A stretch of 17,731 nt of DNA from JAXHUK01 sp034189725 (GTDB lineage Bacteria; Chloroflexota; Dehalococcoidia; SZUA-161). The notes beneath the pieces are model-generated. The model was not told the DNA's origin. It saw nothing but the letters and a program-made list of their open reading frames with translations, and did no database searches. Both the position numbers and the translations under genes were made by a program. This document shows, one piece after another, positions 1-6,523 of the stretch. Location of the stretch: contig JAXHUK010000036.1 in assembly GCA_034189725.1 (NCBI GenBank), positions 1 through 17,731 on the forward strand, given 5' to 3'. Numbering within the stretch: the first letter of the stretch is position 1; each line of letters opens with the position of its first letter.

Positions 1-510
1 GCGGAACGCCAGCTCCTCCACGAAGCCGGTGGCTACCAGGAGGATCAGCGCCGGAACCACTAGCTCCTGCCATCCCAGGGAAAGAATCAGGGGTTCCGGT
101 TTCAGAATGTAGTATTCGACCAGGCCGAAAATGATGCCGGTTAACGCTATCAGGCCCTGAACAAGAATCGAGCCCCTGGTAAGGCCAACCTCCTGTGGCG
201 AAAGGTCGAGCGCCCTTATTACAGTAAAGATGCCAGCGACCAGGGGAATGGAAATGAACAGGTACCAGTATATCTGTGAGAATTCCAGCAAAGGCATGGA
301 GAGACCGAGTATCCGTATCAGGGGAGCCAGGCCCAATGCCAGCAGTAGCCTGTACGAGGGATTTTTTCCGACCAGCGCACTGTTACTAATAATGAGGAAC
401 AGGATAATGAAGTGGAATGCTACACCCCACAGCGGTCCCACTACCGCGGCGAGCGCCTCTGCAGCGGCAATAGCTGCCAGATAGGTCAAACACAGCGGGG
501 TTGTTCTCAT
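1..510 (-). CDS. CPBP (CAAX/bacteriocin-processing) family intramembrane protease, 3' truncated by window edge
   Basis: The frame is open from ATG at 510 to the window edge, giving the first 170 residues. The ATG overlaps the stop of the upstream DUF1616 gene in an ATGA arrangement, so the two are translationally coupled. The protein is a string of hydrophobic segments, and the visible part ends in VEELAFR. The EExxxR element there (E165, E166, R170) is the first catalytic motif of CPBP/ABI membrane metalloproteases; the later His motifs lie outside the window. Family members cleave prenylated or membrane substrates or act in bacteriocin immunity. Position at the end of an exosortase operon suggests a role in maturing or turning over exported proteins, which is inference. 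The family call is good; the substrate is unknown. Confidence 0.8.
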   Translation of the reverse strand, partial: MRTTPLCLTYLAAIAAAEALAAVVGPLWGVAFHFIILFLIISNSALVGKNPSYRLLLALGLAPLIRILGLSMPLLEFSQIYWYLFISIPLVAGIFTVIRALDLSPQEVGLTRGSILVQGLIALTGIIFGLVEYYILKPEPLILSLGWQELVVPALILLVATGFVEELAFR

Positions 511-1331
511 TCCTCCTCTATCACATCGAGCCAGATATGAAGCTTTGAACAGGGTTCATCCCCATTCCCTTCATAGAGCAAAAACTCGACCTTTTGATCG
601 TCACCGACCCTGAAAGGAACCAGGTTGACCTTTTCTCGCCACTCCTGCTCGGTGGCCAGGTCGATAGGGCCTATTTCCTGCGCAATTTCCCCATCGAAAA
701 TTACCTCCACCCTGTAGCTGGCCTCGCGGTGCTCGTGGTTTATTATGCCGATGGTCACCTCGGCCTGCTCGCCCAACACAACCCTCTGGGGATAATGCTC
801 AATCGAGTCCTCGGCGCCCAAAATATAGAAATGAGTGAAGGGTTCCTCTGTCCTAGGCGTGGCCAGTACAAAGACCAAAACCGCCAGTGCCCCTATGGTT
901 GCCAGCACCAATCCAACGGAAAGTGCCCTGTCCAATCTGCTTGTGCCGTCCAGGCGGGGCATTTTGATCCGGAGACCTGGCTCGAACTCTTCGCTTTGAG
1001 GCAGATTCCGTCGCCTGGCTAGAGCAACCATTGAGCTGATGAGTATGAATGACGTGATAGCGATAAACACAGGCTCGAATCTGATTCCCCAGGGTGTGTA
1101 GTTGAGAACGAGACCTGTCAGTGCGATAACAGCAAAGCTCAATACCAGGCTCAATCCCACGCGCTCGAAGTTCCCCATGCTATCCTTGCGCGGGAAAAGG
1201 GCGGCCATCAGGGTATAGCCGGGGAAGAATATCAGGAATGCTACACCCAGGATGATCCTGAATATGCCTGTGGTGAATACTGCGATCGGTGTCAGAGCCA
1301 GAGCGAGTGCTACAGTGATGATCAGGTCCAC
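507..1331 (-). CDS. DUF1616 domain membrane protein
   Basis: From GTG at 1331 the product is 274 aa. I chose this start because a GAGGGGG Shine-Dalgarno sits just upstream, the GTG overlaps the exosortase stop TAG by one base, and the protein then begins at DLIITVALALAL, the normal start of the family. A GTG at 1367 would add 12 polar residues and lacks a good ribosome site. About five hydrophobic segments occupy roughly residues 2-155, including an FPGYTLMAALFPRK stretch typical of DUF1616. A soluble C-terminal domain of about 115 residues follows, probably outside the membrane. DUF1616 proteins are found near exosortases and surface-polymer genes in archaea and Chloroflexi, but no biochemical role is established. 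It is co-operonic with the exosortase and the CPBP protease. Confidence 0.85.
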   Translation of the reverse strand: MDLIITVALALALTPIAVFTTGIFRIILGVAFLIFFPGYTLMAALFPRKDSMGNFERVGLSLVLSFAVIALTGLVLNYTPWGIRFEPVFIAITSFILISSMVALARRRNLPQSEEFEPGLRIKMPRLDGTSRLDRALSVGLVLATIGALAVLVFVLATPRTEEPFTHFYILGAEDSIEHYPQRVVLGEQAEVTIGIINHEHREASYRVEVIFDGEIAQEIGPIDLATEQEWREKVNLVPFRVGDDQKVEFLLYEGNGDEPCSKLHIWLDVIEEE

Positions 1332-2161
1332 TACTGCCCCCTCGCTGCATCGGGGCTGAGTCTGCACCCCAGAATCCGTCCCAGTCCCAGCAAACCCAGG
1401 AAGGCTATAACGAAGAATATCGGGCTGGAGAGGTCGTGGAACAAGCCGCTGGCAGCCTCGATACTATGGTAGTTGGCTACCAGGATAATAGAGACAACCC
1501 GCAGGATATTGGCCAGGACAGCTATGGGGAAAGCGACGACGAGAATGATCACTCGTTTGTATATCGGACCCTTCAGTACGTAGGCATAGACCGCCGCCAG
1601 CGCCAGTAAGGCGATAAGGGTGTTAATGCCGCTGCAGGGCAGGCCAATAGTGAACGTAGTATCCCCGAGGTGGATCTCGGGGCCAGCAGTCGTGACAGGT
1701 AATCCTGCCACGCTCAAAAGCCACGCTGCGGAAGTGACGGAGATAGATTGCAAAAAGAAACCTGTCTCCTGAATGAAAGGCGGGGGGATCATGAACAGGA
1801 GGAAGCATAGCGGGAAGGCCATCGCCCGCGTTGCCCTGGTGCCGAAAAAGGAAAGCGAGAGGCCACTGAGCACGATCAACAGGGACAGTGCGCAGAGGAA
1901 GCGCATCCCCCAGACGAAACCCAGTATGTAGACAAACGCCCCCAGCGCCAGAACAAAGGCCCCGGTGATCGATGGCTCCTTGCCTTTGAGTTCGCTGCGT
2001 TTGGTCCACACGAAAAAGCCGGAAACCACCGGTACCAGGAACCCGTGGCTGTAGTAGGGGTTGGAGAGCCAGGCCTGAAACAACCAGCGAAATGTAGGCC
2101 AGTAGAGCAAAACCAGAGATGCAGTGGCAACTACGGTAATTATTATCGATCTACGCTTCAT
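1331..2161 (-). CDS. Exosortase (EpsH/Xrt family transpeptidase)
   Basis: The product is a 276-aa polytopic membrane protein. Exosortases cleave the C-terminal PEP-CTERM-type tail of secreted proteins and are thought to transfer them to a cell-surface acceptor. All expected signatures are present: YYSHGFLVP near residues 37-44, PCSGIN with catalytic Cys176, ANILRV with Arg221, and FHD with His242. About eight hydrophobic helices are visible. I prefer ATG at 2161, which overlaps the preceding epsI by 11 bp and starts the protein at MKRRSIIITV. An in-frame TTG at 2212 would add 17 residues with no ribosome site. The EpsI partner is a separate protein here, present twice upstream, rather than fused to the C terminus. 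The probable substrates are at 4921-8014. Exosortase subtype cannot be assigned by eye. Confidence 0.95.
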   Translation of the reverse strand: MKRRSIIITVVATASLVLLYWPTFRWLFQAWLSNPYYSHGFLVPVVSGFFVWTKRSELKGKEPSITGAFVLALGAFVYILGFVWGMRFLCALSLLIVLSGLSLSFFGTRATRAMAFPLCFLLFMIPPPFIQETGFFLQSISVTSAAWLLSVAGLPVTTAGPEIHLGDTTFTIGLPCSGINTLIALLALAAVYAYVLKGPIYKRVIILVVAFPIAVLANILRVVSIILVANYHSIEAASGLFHDLSSPIFFVIAFLGLLGLGRILGCRLSPDAARGQ

Positions 2162-3008
2162 AATCTGTTTTGTCAGCAGAGTCTTGCTTATCTCTAATCC
2201 TGGGATAGACAATGATCGCCACGGGCACTAATAACACAAGGACAATGGCAAGGTATCCCACGGCGCCATGTTCGATGAGGCGTAGCGCCAGCGGATTCCA
2301 CTCCTTGCGTTCGGCAGGCTCGAACATGTAGGGAATAGTCAGAGCGATGAAATCCTTCTCCACTTGCAGTATACTATCATACGAGCCATCGAGCGGTGCC
2401 AGAGCTTCTCCCTGTATCATCGTGATGGTATCCGAGGTGAATTGATTGCCTTTGACGTAGCAATACAGGATAACGCGACGCTCGATGATCTCGTCATTGA
2501 TCTCCTTGAAAACTACCATTCGGGCAAGCGGTATCGATCTGCTCGAGCACGGTTCCTCCATCCAGTTTGTATTGGTTACGACCACATTTTCTTTCGCCTC
2601 CTCCTGAACACTGTATCCCTGGGCGGCATAGCACACGGATGGCGGGTGAAAGCTCGACTGGGTCCGGGATTGCATAATAGTGAAGTATATCGGCTGGTAA
2701 AGCCCCGGACGATCGTATCCCCGCAGCAGAATGACATCCGCCCCCAGCATCTCTTTCACTTCTGTGGTATCGTAATCATAGCCCTTCCAGTCCTCGATTT
2801 CCAGAGGGAATGTGGCGATGTGCTCCTGGCTGCTGAAGTTCAGCTTTGTCCTGACATACACCTCATCGCCTGATGAGTGATGTAGCTCGGAGTCGATAAA
2901 GGTGACTGCTGGTGAGAACAGCAGCGATGGTGCCGAGAGGAGTATCACAATAACCAGAATCAGTGCCAGAAGCCCCAATGGTAGTGAGTACTGTCTGTAG
3001 TATTTCAT
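2151..3008 (-). CDS. epsI: Exosortase-associated EpsI-like protein (DUF3485), copy proximal to exosortase
   Basis: A 285-aa protein with an N-terminal membrane anchor (about residues 10-31), an extracytoplasmic domain and a second C-terminal membrane segment (about 250-268) followed by a basic tail. The SFHPPSVCY motif (His121, Cys126) matches the conserved core of the EpsI/DUF3485 family, which accompanies exosortases and is thought to help polymer export or substrate processing. The standard EpsI is shorter and lacks the second membrane helix, so this is the extended form. It starts at ATG 3008, 49 bp after the stop of its paralogue, and overlaps the exosortase gene by 11 bp. No clear Shine-Dalgarno precedes it. 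The exact molecular role of the family is unsettled. Confidence 0.9.
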   Translation of the reverse strand: MKYYRQYSLPLGLLALILVIVILLSAPSLLFSPAVTFIDSELHHSSGDEVYVRTKLNFSSQEHIATFPLEIEDWKGYDYDTTEVKEMLGADVILLRGYDRPGLYQPIYFTIMQSRTQSSFHPPSVCYAAQGYSVQEEAKENVVVTNTNWMEEPCSSRSIPLARMVVFKEINDEIIERRVILYCYVKGNQFTSDTITMIQGEALAPLDGSYDSILQVEKDFIALTIPYMFEPAERKEWNPLALRLIEHGAVGYLAIVLVLLVPVAIIVYPRIRDKQDSADKTDYEA

Positions 3009-3057
3009 AGCTTATGATAGATCACAGGTTATATACACGAAATGCGCCACTCAAAAC

Positions 3058-3876
3058 CTAGGATTTCGTACGCCTCACCCTGGGATACAGTAGCATCGCC
3101 AGGGGTATCAAGACCAGTACCGCTATGAGCACCCTTCCGCCCCATGACCGGGCAAGGTATATGGCCAGCATCTCACCTTCCTGTTCGATAGGCTCGAACA
3201 GAAGGGGCACGATCTCAGCCATGAATCCCTTTGTTTGCGTAAGCGCCTCGTCAAAGGGGCCCTCGATCGGTGCCGCTGCAGATACTTCTATCATAGTAAC
3301 CGTGTCCTCAAACAATCGGCCCTTTACATAGAAATAAAGGGCAATCTCACGCTCGTTCACCTCCCCATTTGATTCCTTAAACGCTACCAGCTTCCTGGCA
3401 TCGATCGAGATCGGCTCGGTGGCGCTGGCCCAGGTTCCGCTCGATACTATGATTTCCTCCATTCCTTCCTCTTCGATCTCCCAGCCGGTTGCCTGATAGC
3501 AAATAGGTGGGGGATGGAAACTCGAGGGTTCCTGCCCTTGCATGATCACGAAGTCGATCGGTTGATAATACGAGGTGTTAAGATAAGTGCGAAGCAATAT
3601 GAAGTCTGCATCCAGGTTTTCCGCCATCTCCGATGAGTCGAAATCAAGTCCCAGCCAGGGGCCAAAGTTCATGGGGAATGTCTTCATGTGCTCGACGTCA
3701 CCGAAGTCCATCCTGGTGCGTATTGGCAGTTCGTTCTCCGAAGCATAACGCAGTTCGGTGCCGATGAATGTAGCCTGCGAAGCGAGGATATTGCTGGGGA
3801 TCGAAACCAGAGCGACAATAACCAGAGCGAGGATAAGCCCTCCGATAATTGTGGAATATTGTCTGAAGAAGCTCAT
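3058..3876 (-). CDS. epsI: Exosortase-associated EpsI-like protein (DUF3485), second paralogue
   Basis: A 272-aa paralogue of the gene at 2151-3008, with the same architecture: MSFFRQYS start, N-terminal anchor about residues 10-27, extracytoplasmic domain, C-terminal membrane helix about 248-264, and RVRRTKS end. The signature SFHPPPICY places His121 and Cys126 at exactly the same residue numbers as in the other copy. Both also share FPM/FPL..W.G.D.D, ILLR.Y, YQP and FEP blocks. It is the first gene of the exosortase operon; ATG 3876 is preceded by GAGGCGG. The copies are clearly diverged, so the duplication is old and both are probably functional. Two EpsI proteins for one exosortase suggests substrate specialisation or a heteromeric complex (inference). 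Confidence 0.9.
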   Translation of the reverse strand: MSFFRQYSTIIGGLILALVIVALVSIPSNILASQATFIGTELRYASENELPIRTRMDFGDVEHMKTFPMNFGPWLGLDFDSSEMAENLDADFILLRTYLNTSYYQPIDFVIMQGQEPSSFHPPPICYQATGWEIEEEGMEEIIVSSGTWASATEPISIDARKLVAFKESNGEVNEREIALYFYVKGRLFEDTVTMIEVSAAAPIEGPFDEALTQTKGFMAEIVPLLFEPIEQEGEMLAIYLARSWGGRVLIAVLVLIPLAMLLYPRVRRTKS

Positions 3877-3936
3877 ACTGCCGCCTCACGGAGGGAGTGT
3901 TCGTCAGAACGCTCCTATAAGCTGATGGCTAACGAT

Positions 3937-4317
3937 TTAATCGAATTCTGCATCAAGAATTGGCAGCAATCTCGCCCTGATGCGGCTTGCCTCAAGAACT
4001 ACGATACTGCCTTGATCCAGTTCTTCCTTAATGTTAAGTAGATTAGCAATTAGCAGCGCCAATTGGGATTCAGGGCGTTTCCGAGGATGGCGCAGCAATA
4101 TCACAGAGGGCTTTTTCTTATGCCGCAACGCTAGTAGTGTCCCAAAGTCTGTATCCGCCGAAACGAGAGTGCGTCCTTCGATATCAGCTCGTTTGAATAC
4201 CTCCTCATCGGAAGCGGATTGCATATTGTAATCTCGCACATGCGCTGCATCGTATCCAGCCTGCTTTAGCCCTTCTGCGACAATGGGCGAAAGGGCATTA
4301 TCCACCAGGAATCTCAC
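3937..4317 (-). CDS. DUF5615 family PIN-like protein (putative toxin/nuclease of a TA-like pair)
   Basis: A 126-aa protein starting at GTG 4317, which overlaps the stop of the DUF433 gene (GTGA). It begins RFLVDNALSP and has regularly placed acidic residues: Asp6, the SDEEVF block near 36-41, and SADTDFG with Asp55 and Asp57. This is the PIN-like arrangement of DUF5615/Mut7-C-type proteins, which are expected to coordinate a metal and may act as RNases. DUF5615 genes are usually coupled to a DUF433 gene, as here, and are regarded as probable type II toxin-antitoxin toxins, though activity is rarely tested. The stop lies 60 bp before the EpsI operon on the same strand, so some read-through into that operon is possible. 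Confidence 0.85.
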   Translation of the reverse strand: MRFLVDNALSPIVAEGLKQAGYDAAHVRDYNMQSASDEEVFKRADIEGRTLVSADTDFGTLLALRHKKKPSVILLRHPRKRPESQLALLIANLLNIKEELDQGSIVVLEASRIRARLLPILDAEFD

Positions 4318-4544
4318 GAAGTGCTCACCAGTGGAATTTCTCGTTCTCTTACTGCTTCAGCGGCATATTGCAGCGATTGACGAACATCATCAGGCTCAAG
4401 GTCAGGGAATGACTTCAATATATCCTCCACACTCATCCCATCAGCTACCATTCCCACCACTGTGGCTACTGGAATGCGTAAACCTCGGACACAAGGCACC
4501 CCGCCCATTTTTTCAGGTTCAACGGTGATACGAGTAAACTTCAC
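4314..4544 (-). CDS. DUF433 domain protein (putative antitoxin)
   Basis: I take GTG 4544 as the start because a strong GGAGG lies eight bases upstream and the protein then starts MKFTRITVEPEKMGG, the usual beginning of this small family. A longer frame reaching 4664 would add about 40 residues with no family character. The 76-aa product contains GVPCVRGLRIPV (residues 15-26) and SVEDILKSFPDLEPDDV, the signature of DUF433, an all-helical winged-HTH-like domain. It precedes and overlaps the DUF5615 gene, a pairing seen in many bacteria and archaea. Its likely role is antitoxin and autoregulator (family knowledge plus inference). The dyads near 4676-4728 are candidate operators. Confidence 0.85.
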   Translation of the reverse strand: MKFTRITVEPEKMGGVPCVRGLRIPVATVVGMVADGMSVEDILKSFPDLEPDDVRQSLQYAAEAVREREIPLVSTS

Positions 4545-4675
4545 CCTTGTTACCTCCCCTCGCACTCTTTTTGGTAGCGACGGCCAAAATCGAGAATTTA
4601 GAAGACCGTCCCCTGTTGATTCCCAACTTCTGGTTACTGAATTCATCCATAACCGCCCCCACATCTCCCATACAA

Positions 4676-4728
4676 GTTGCGTAATCGCAACCGACCTGAT
4701 AGCACTGCACTACAGGTATCTTACCTGT
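4676..4728. promoter_or_regulatory. Two short dyads upstream of the DUF433-DUF5615 cassette
   Basis: GTTGCG-TAAT-CGCAAC (4676-4691) and ACAGGTA-TCT-TACCTGT (4712-4728) are perfect inverted repeats with 6-bp and 7-bp arms. They lie about 130-185 bp upstream of the DUF433 GTG. Autoregulated toxin-antitoxin operons commonly carry such palindromes, but the distance is large and no convincing -10/-35 pair was seen beside them. They could equally be small RNA hairpins. Confidence 0.3.
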
Positions 4729-4764
4729 GCCGCATACATAAGTCAAAGCTTTCAGAGGATGGAG

Positions 4765-4841
4765 GAAGGCGGCAAGAACCCTTGCCGCCTTCTAGCGGAA
4801 ATCTCAACACAATATCCTGCCCCATAATGACGATTATGGGG
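4765..4841. other. Two perfect hairpins in the intergenic region
   Basis: Hairpin 1 has 12-bp arms at 4765-4776 and 4781-4792 (GAAGGCGGCAAG and its complement) with a 4-nt loop. Hairpin 2 has 9-bp arms at 4820-4828 and 4833-4841 (CCCCATAAT and its complement) with loop GACG. Neither is followed by a T-run on either strand. Together with the next hairpin they fill the otherwise gene-free 4545-4920 interval between the surface-protein gene and the DUF433 cassette, both on the minus strand. Possible roles are transcript-end protection, U-tract-independent termination, or a small structured RNA. Confidence 0.5.
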
Positions 4842-4848
4842 ATATCCT

Positions 4849-4888
4849 CTACGGGTATGTTGCCTGATGTGGGGTAACATACCCGTAG
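4849..4888 (-). terminator. Long hairpin just downstream of the sorted surface-protein gene
   Basis: Arms 4849-4861 and 4876-4888 are perfectly complementary over 13 bp (CTACGGGTATGTT and complement). On plus-strand RNA the stem extends to 16 bp through one G-U pair. It lies 32 bp downstream of the stop of the minus-strand gene ending at 4921, the usual place for a transcription terminator, but no U-tract follows. The structure is certain; the function is inferred. Confidence 0.4.
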
Positions 4889-4920
4889 TCATGTCATGCT
4901 TCATCCCGAGTCAGATGGGC

Positions 4921-6414
4921 CTAGGTATCGCTCTCGGCTCCCTTACGCCTTCGCAGTGTATAATATCCGCCCATAACCACCAGTCCCAACGAGAGCAGCA
5001 AGATGGTCATCGCCTCGGGGTAGATATGGAATCCCCACTCATCACAGGAAAAAGCGTCTAACCCGTCATAGCCGCAGTGGAAATAGCCACTTTGGTTATC
5101 AGCGACGATCTCCCAAAGTGTGCATACTTCGAGTTCAGGTGGCAAATCCACGCATACACGGAATGCTCCAGTGGCATCAGCCGTGACTGTTGCCATCAGC
5201 CCAGGGCCCCCCAGACTTGCGAGCTCATCACCGCAGGTTACATGAGTGCACTGCTCGTAGGGCACTATCCAGATATCGTAGCTCTCATCAGGGGTGAATC
5301 CCAATCCATCCACACACAAGGTGCTGCCGGGCAGGAACTCGTCAGTGGGATCACCGTTTTCATCCAGGGAGACTACTACCATGTTGGATGGTATCTCGAT
5401 CCAGGCATCGTCACAGTCCACAACCCAGGGCCCTCCGGCGTCTATCCTGCCCTTGGCACACTGAATGTTGCGGTTGTGACAGAAGTGGACCACCTCAGCC
5501 TTGAACTCAAAGACCAGGCTCTGTTCTGGCTCAAGCACGAACCCGGGTGAAAAGTCGTCCAGCACTACCTCACGACTGGCAATAAGGTCAATAACGACCT
5601 CTTCGACGTGATACTCAGCTCGTTCTCCTGTCTTCTTGTCCAGCAAGACAATTGTGTCACAAAAGCCGAGTACTCCGTCAGGATCCGTGTCTGGATTATC
5701 GATCCATTCCATGAGAAGGTAGTGCCCGCGGCAGCAAACCTCGCGCCACTGAGTGCCCTTGGGATCGGTCACGTCGATCTCTTCAAAATCCAGCACGGAA
5801 TCGATGTACATTTCTTCGCCTTCCGGATTCGTTACCAGGACGGTGTAGGGTACTTTTTCGACGTGGAACCATACAGTCCTGCCTGACTGCTCGTCCCACA
5901 TATCAATCTGGTCGCAGTAGCTAAGCCGTCCATCGACGTTTGTATCCTCCCAGCTAGTAAGCTCATAATATGCGAGAGGATCTGAACAGAGGTCTTCGAA
6001 TGCGTTATCCAGTGGATTATAAGGATTCCATCCCGAACTTCCCGCAACCGGGTGCAACACCAGAGGCTTGAAATCGTACTCCGGCGGTAAAGACATAGTC
6101 TCCCCATTCAGCGTTACATCATGGAGATTATTCAGGCTGCACGAGAGTATATCCCAGAATCTGATGTCCCACAGAGGAACATCGCCATCGTTTAAAATCT
6201 GGCAATAGAATCCGTACACCTCGCCGATTCTTGCATTATAGATCCTTTCGACCCTTTGCTCATTCTCATCCAGTACCCACTTCTCCACATCGATGCTCGC
6301 CTCTTGTGCCACCGCCATAGCGGGTACAGCCATGGCGATGAGCGCAGCTATCATAACCGCTACGAGCATCAAACGTGCAAATGCACTGCCCGGACTTTTC
6401 CCTGAGTGTTTCAT
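4921..6414 (-). CDS. Secreted surface protein with PEP-CTERM-like (PEA) exosortase sorting tail
   Basis: A 497-aa protein from ATG 6414, preceded by AGGAGGG. The longer frame from 6462 adds a polar segment before the signal peptide and is unlikely. A signal peptide covers residues 1-36 (cleavage after AVA). A DUF11-like beta domain covers about 40-100. Two similar segments of about 47 residues follow (149-195 and 232-278), each with a Cys-Asp pair and HVE(K/E)V. The first carries DTNVDGRLSYCD, reminiscent of a calcium-binding DxNxDG loop. Residues 357-460 are a domain shared with the next gene. The end is FHIYPEAMT (PEA at 466-468), a hydrophobic helix, GGYYTL, then RRRK at 488-491: a tripartite exosortase tail with PEA instead of PEP. 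It is cysteine-rich for a surface protein. It is probably anchored or processed by the exosortase at 1331-2161. Confidence 0.85.
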   Translation of the reverse strand: MKHSGKSPGSAFARLMLVAVMIAALIAMAVPAMAVAQEASIDVEKWVLDENEQRVERIYNARIGEVYGFYCQILNDGDVPLWDIRFWDILSCSLNNLHDVTLNGETMSLPPEYDFKPLVLHPVAGSSGWNPYNPLDNAFEDLCSDPLAYYELTSWEDTNVDGRLSYCDQIDMWDEQSGRTVWFHVEKVPYTVLVTNPEGEEMYIDSVLDFEEIDVTDPKGTQWREVCCRGHYLLMEWIDNPDTDPDGVLGFCDTIVLLDKKTGERAEYHVEEVVIDLIASREVVLDDFSPGFVLEPEQSLVFEFKAEVVHFCHNRNIQCAKGRIDAGGPWVVDCDDAWIEIPSNMVVVSLDENGDPTDEFLPGSTLCVDGLGFTPDESYDIWIVPYEQCTHVTCGDELASLGGPGLMATVTADATGAFRVCVDLPPELEVCTLWEIVADNQSGYFHCGYDGLDAFSCDEWGFHIYPEAMTILLLSLGLVVMGGYYTLRRRKGAESDT

Positions 6415-6523
6415 ATCTTCCCTCCTTTCTTGTTCATGCCCTTCGTTAATCCCAATGCACAAATGCAGCTATCCCCATACTCACCCCCTTCAGAGAGATG
6501 GAAATGAAGAAATTACGTTTTAT

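Noticed and set aside
594..1022. 142-aa plus-strand frame opposite the DUF1616 gene
   Set aside because: It is a shadow of the well-supported minus-strand gene; no family character or ribosome site. The same applies to 2364-2873, 5077-5550 and 7616-8002.
4519..4746. 75-aa minus-strand frame and the 40-residue upstream extension of the DUF433 gene
   Set aside because: The composition is not protein-like, the region overlaps dyads, and the DUF433 start at 4544 has a strong Shine-Dalgarno.
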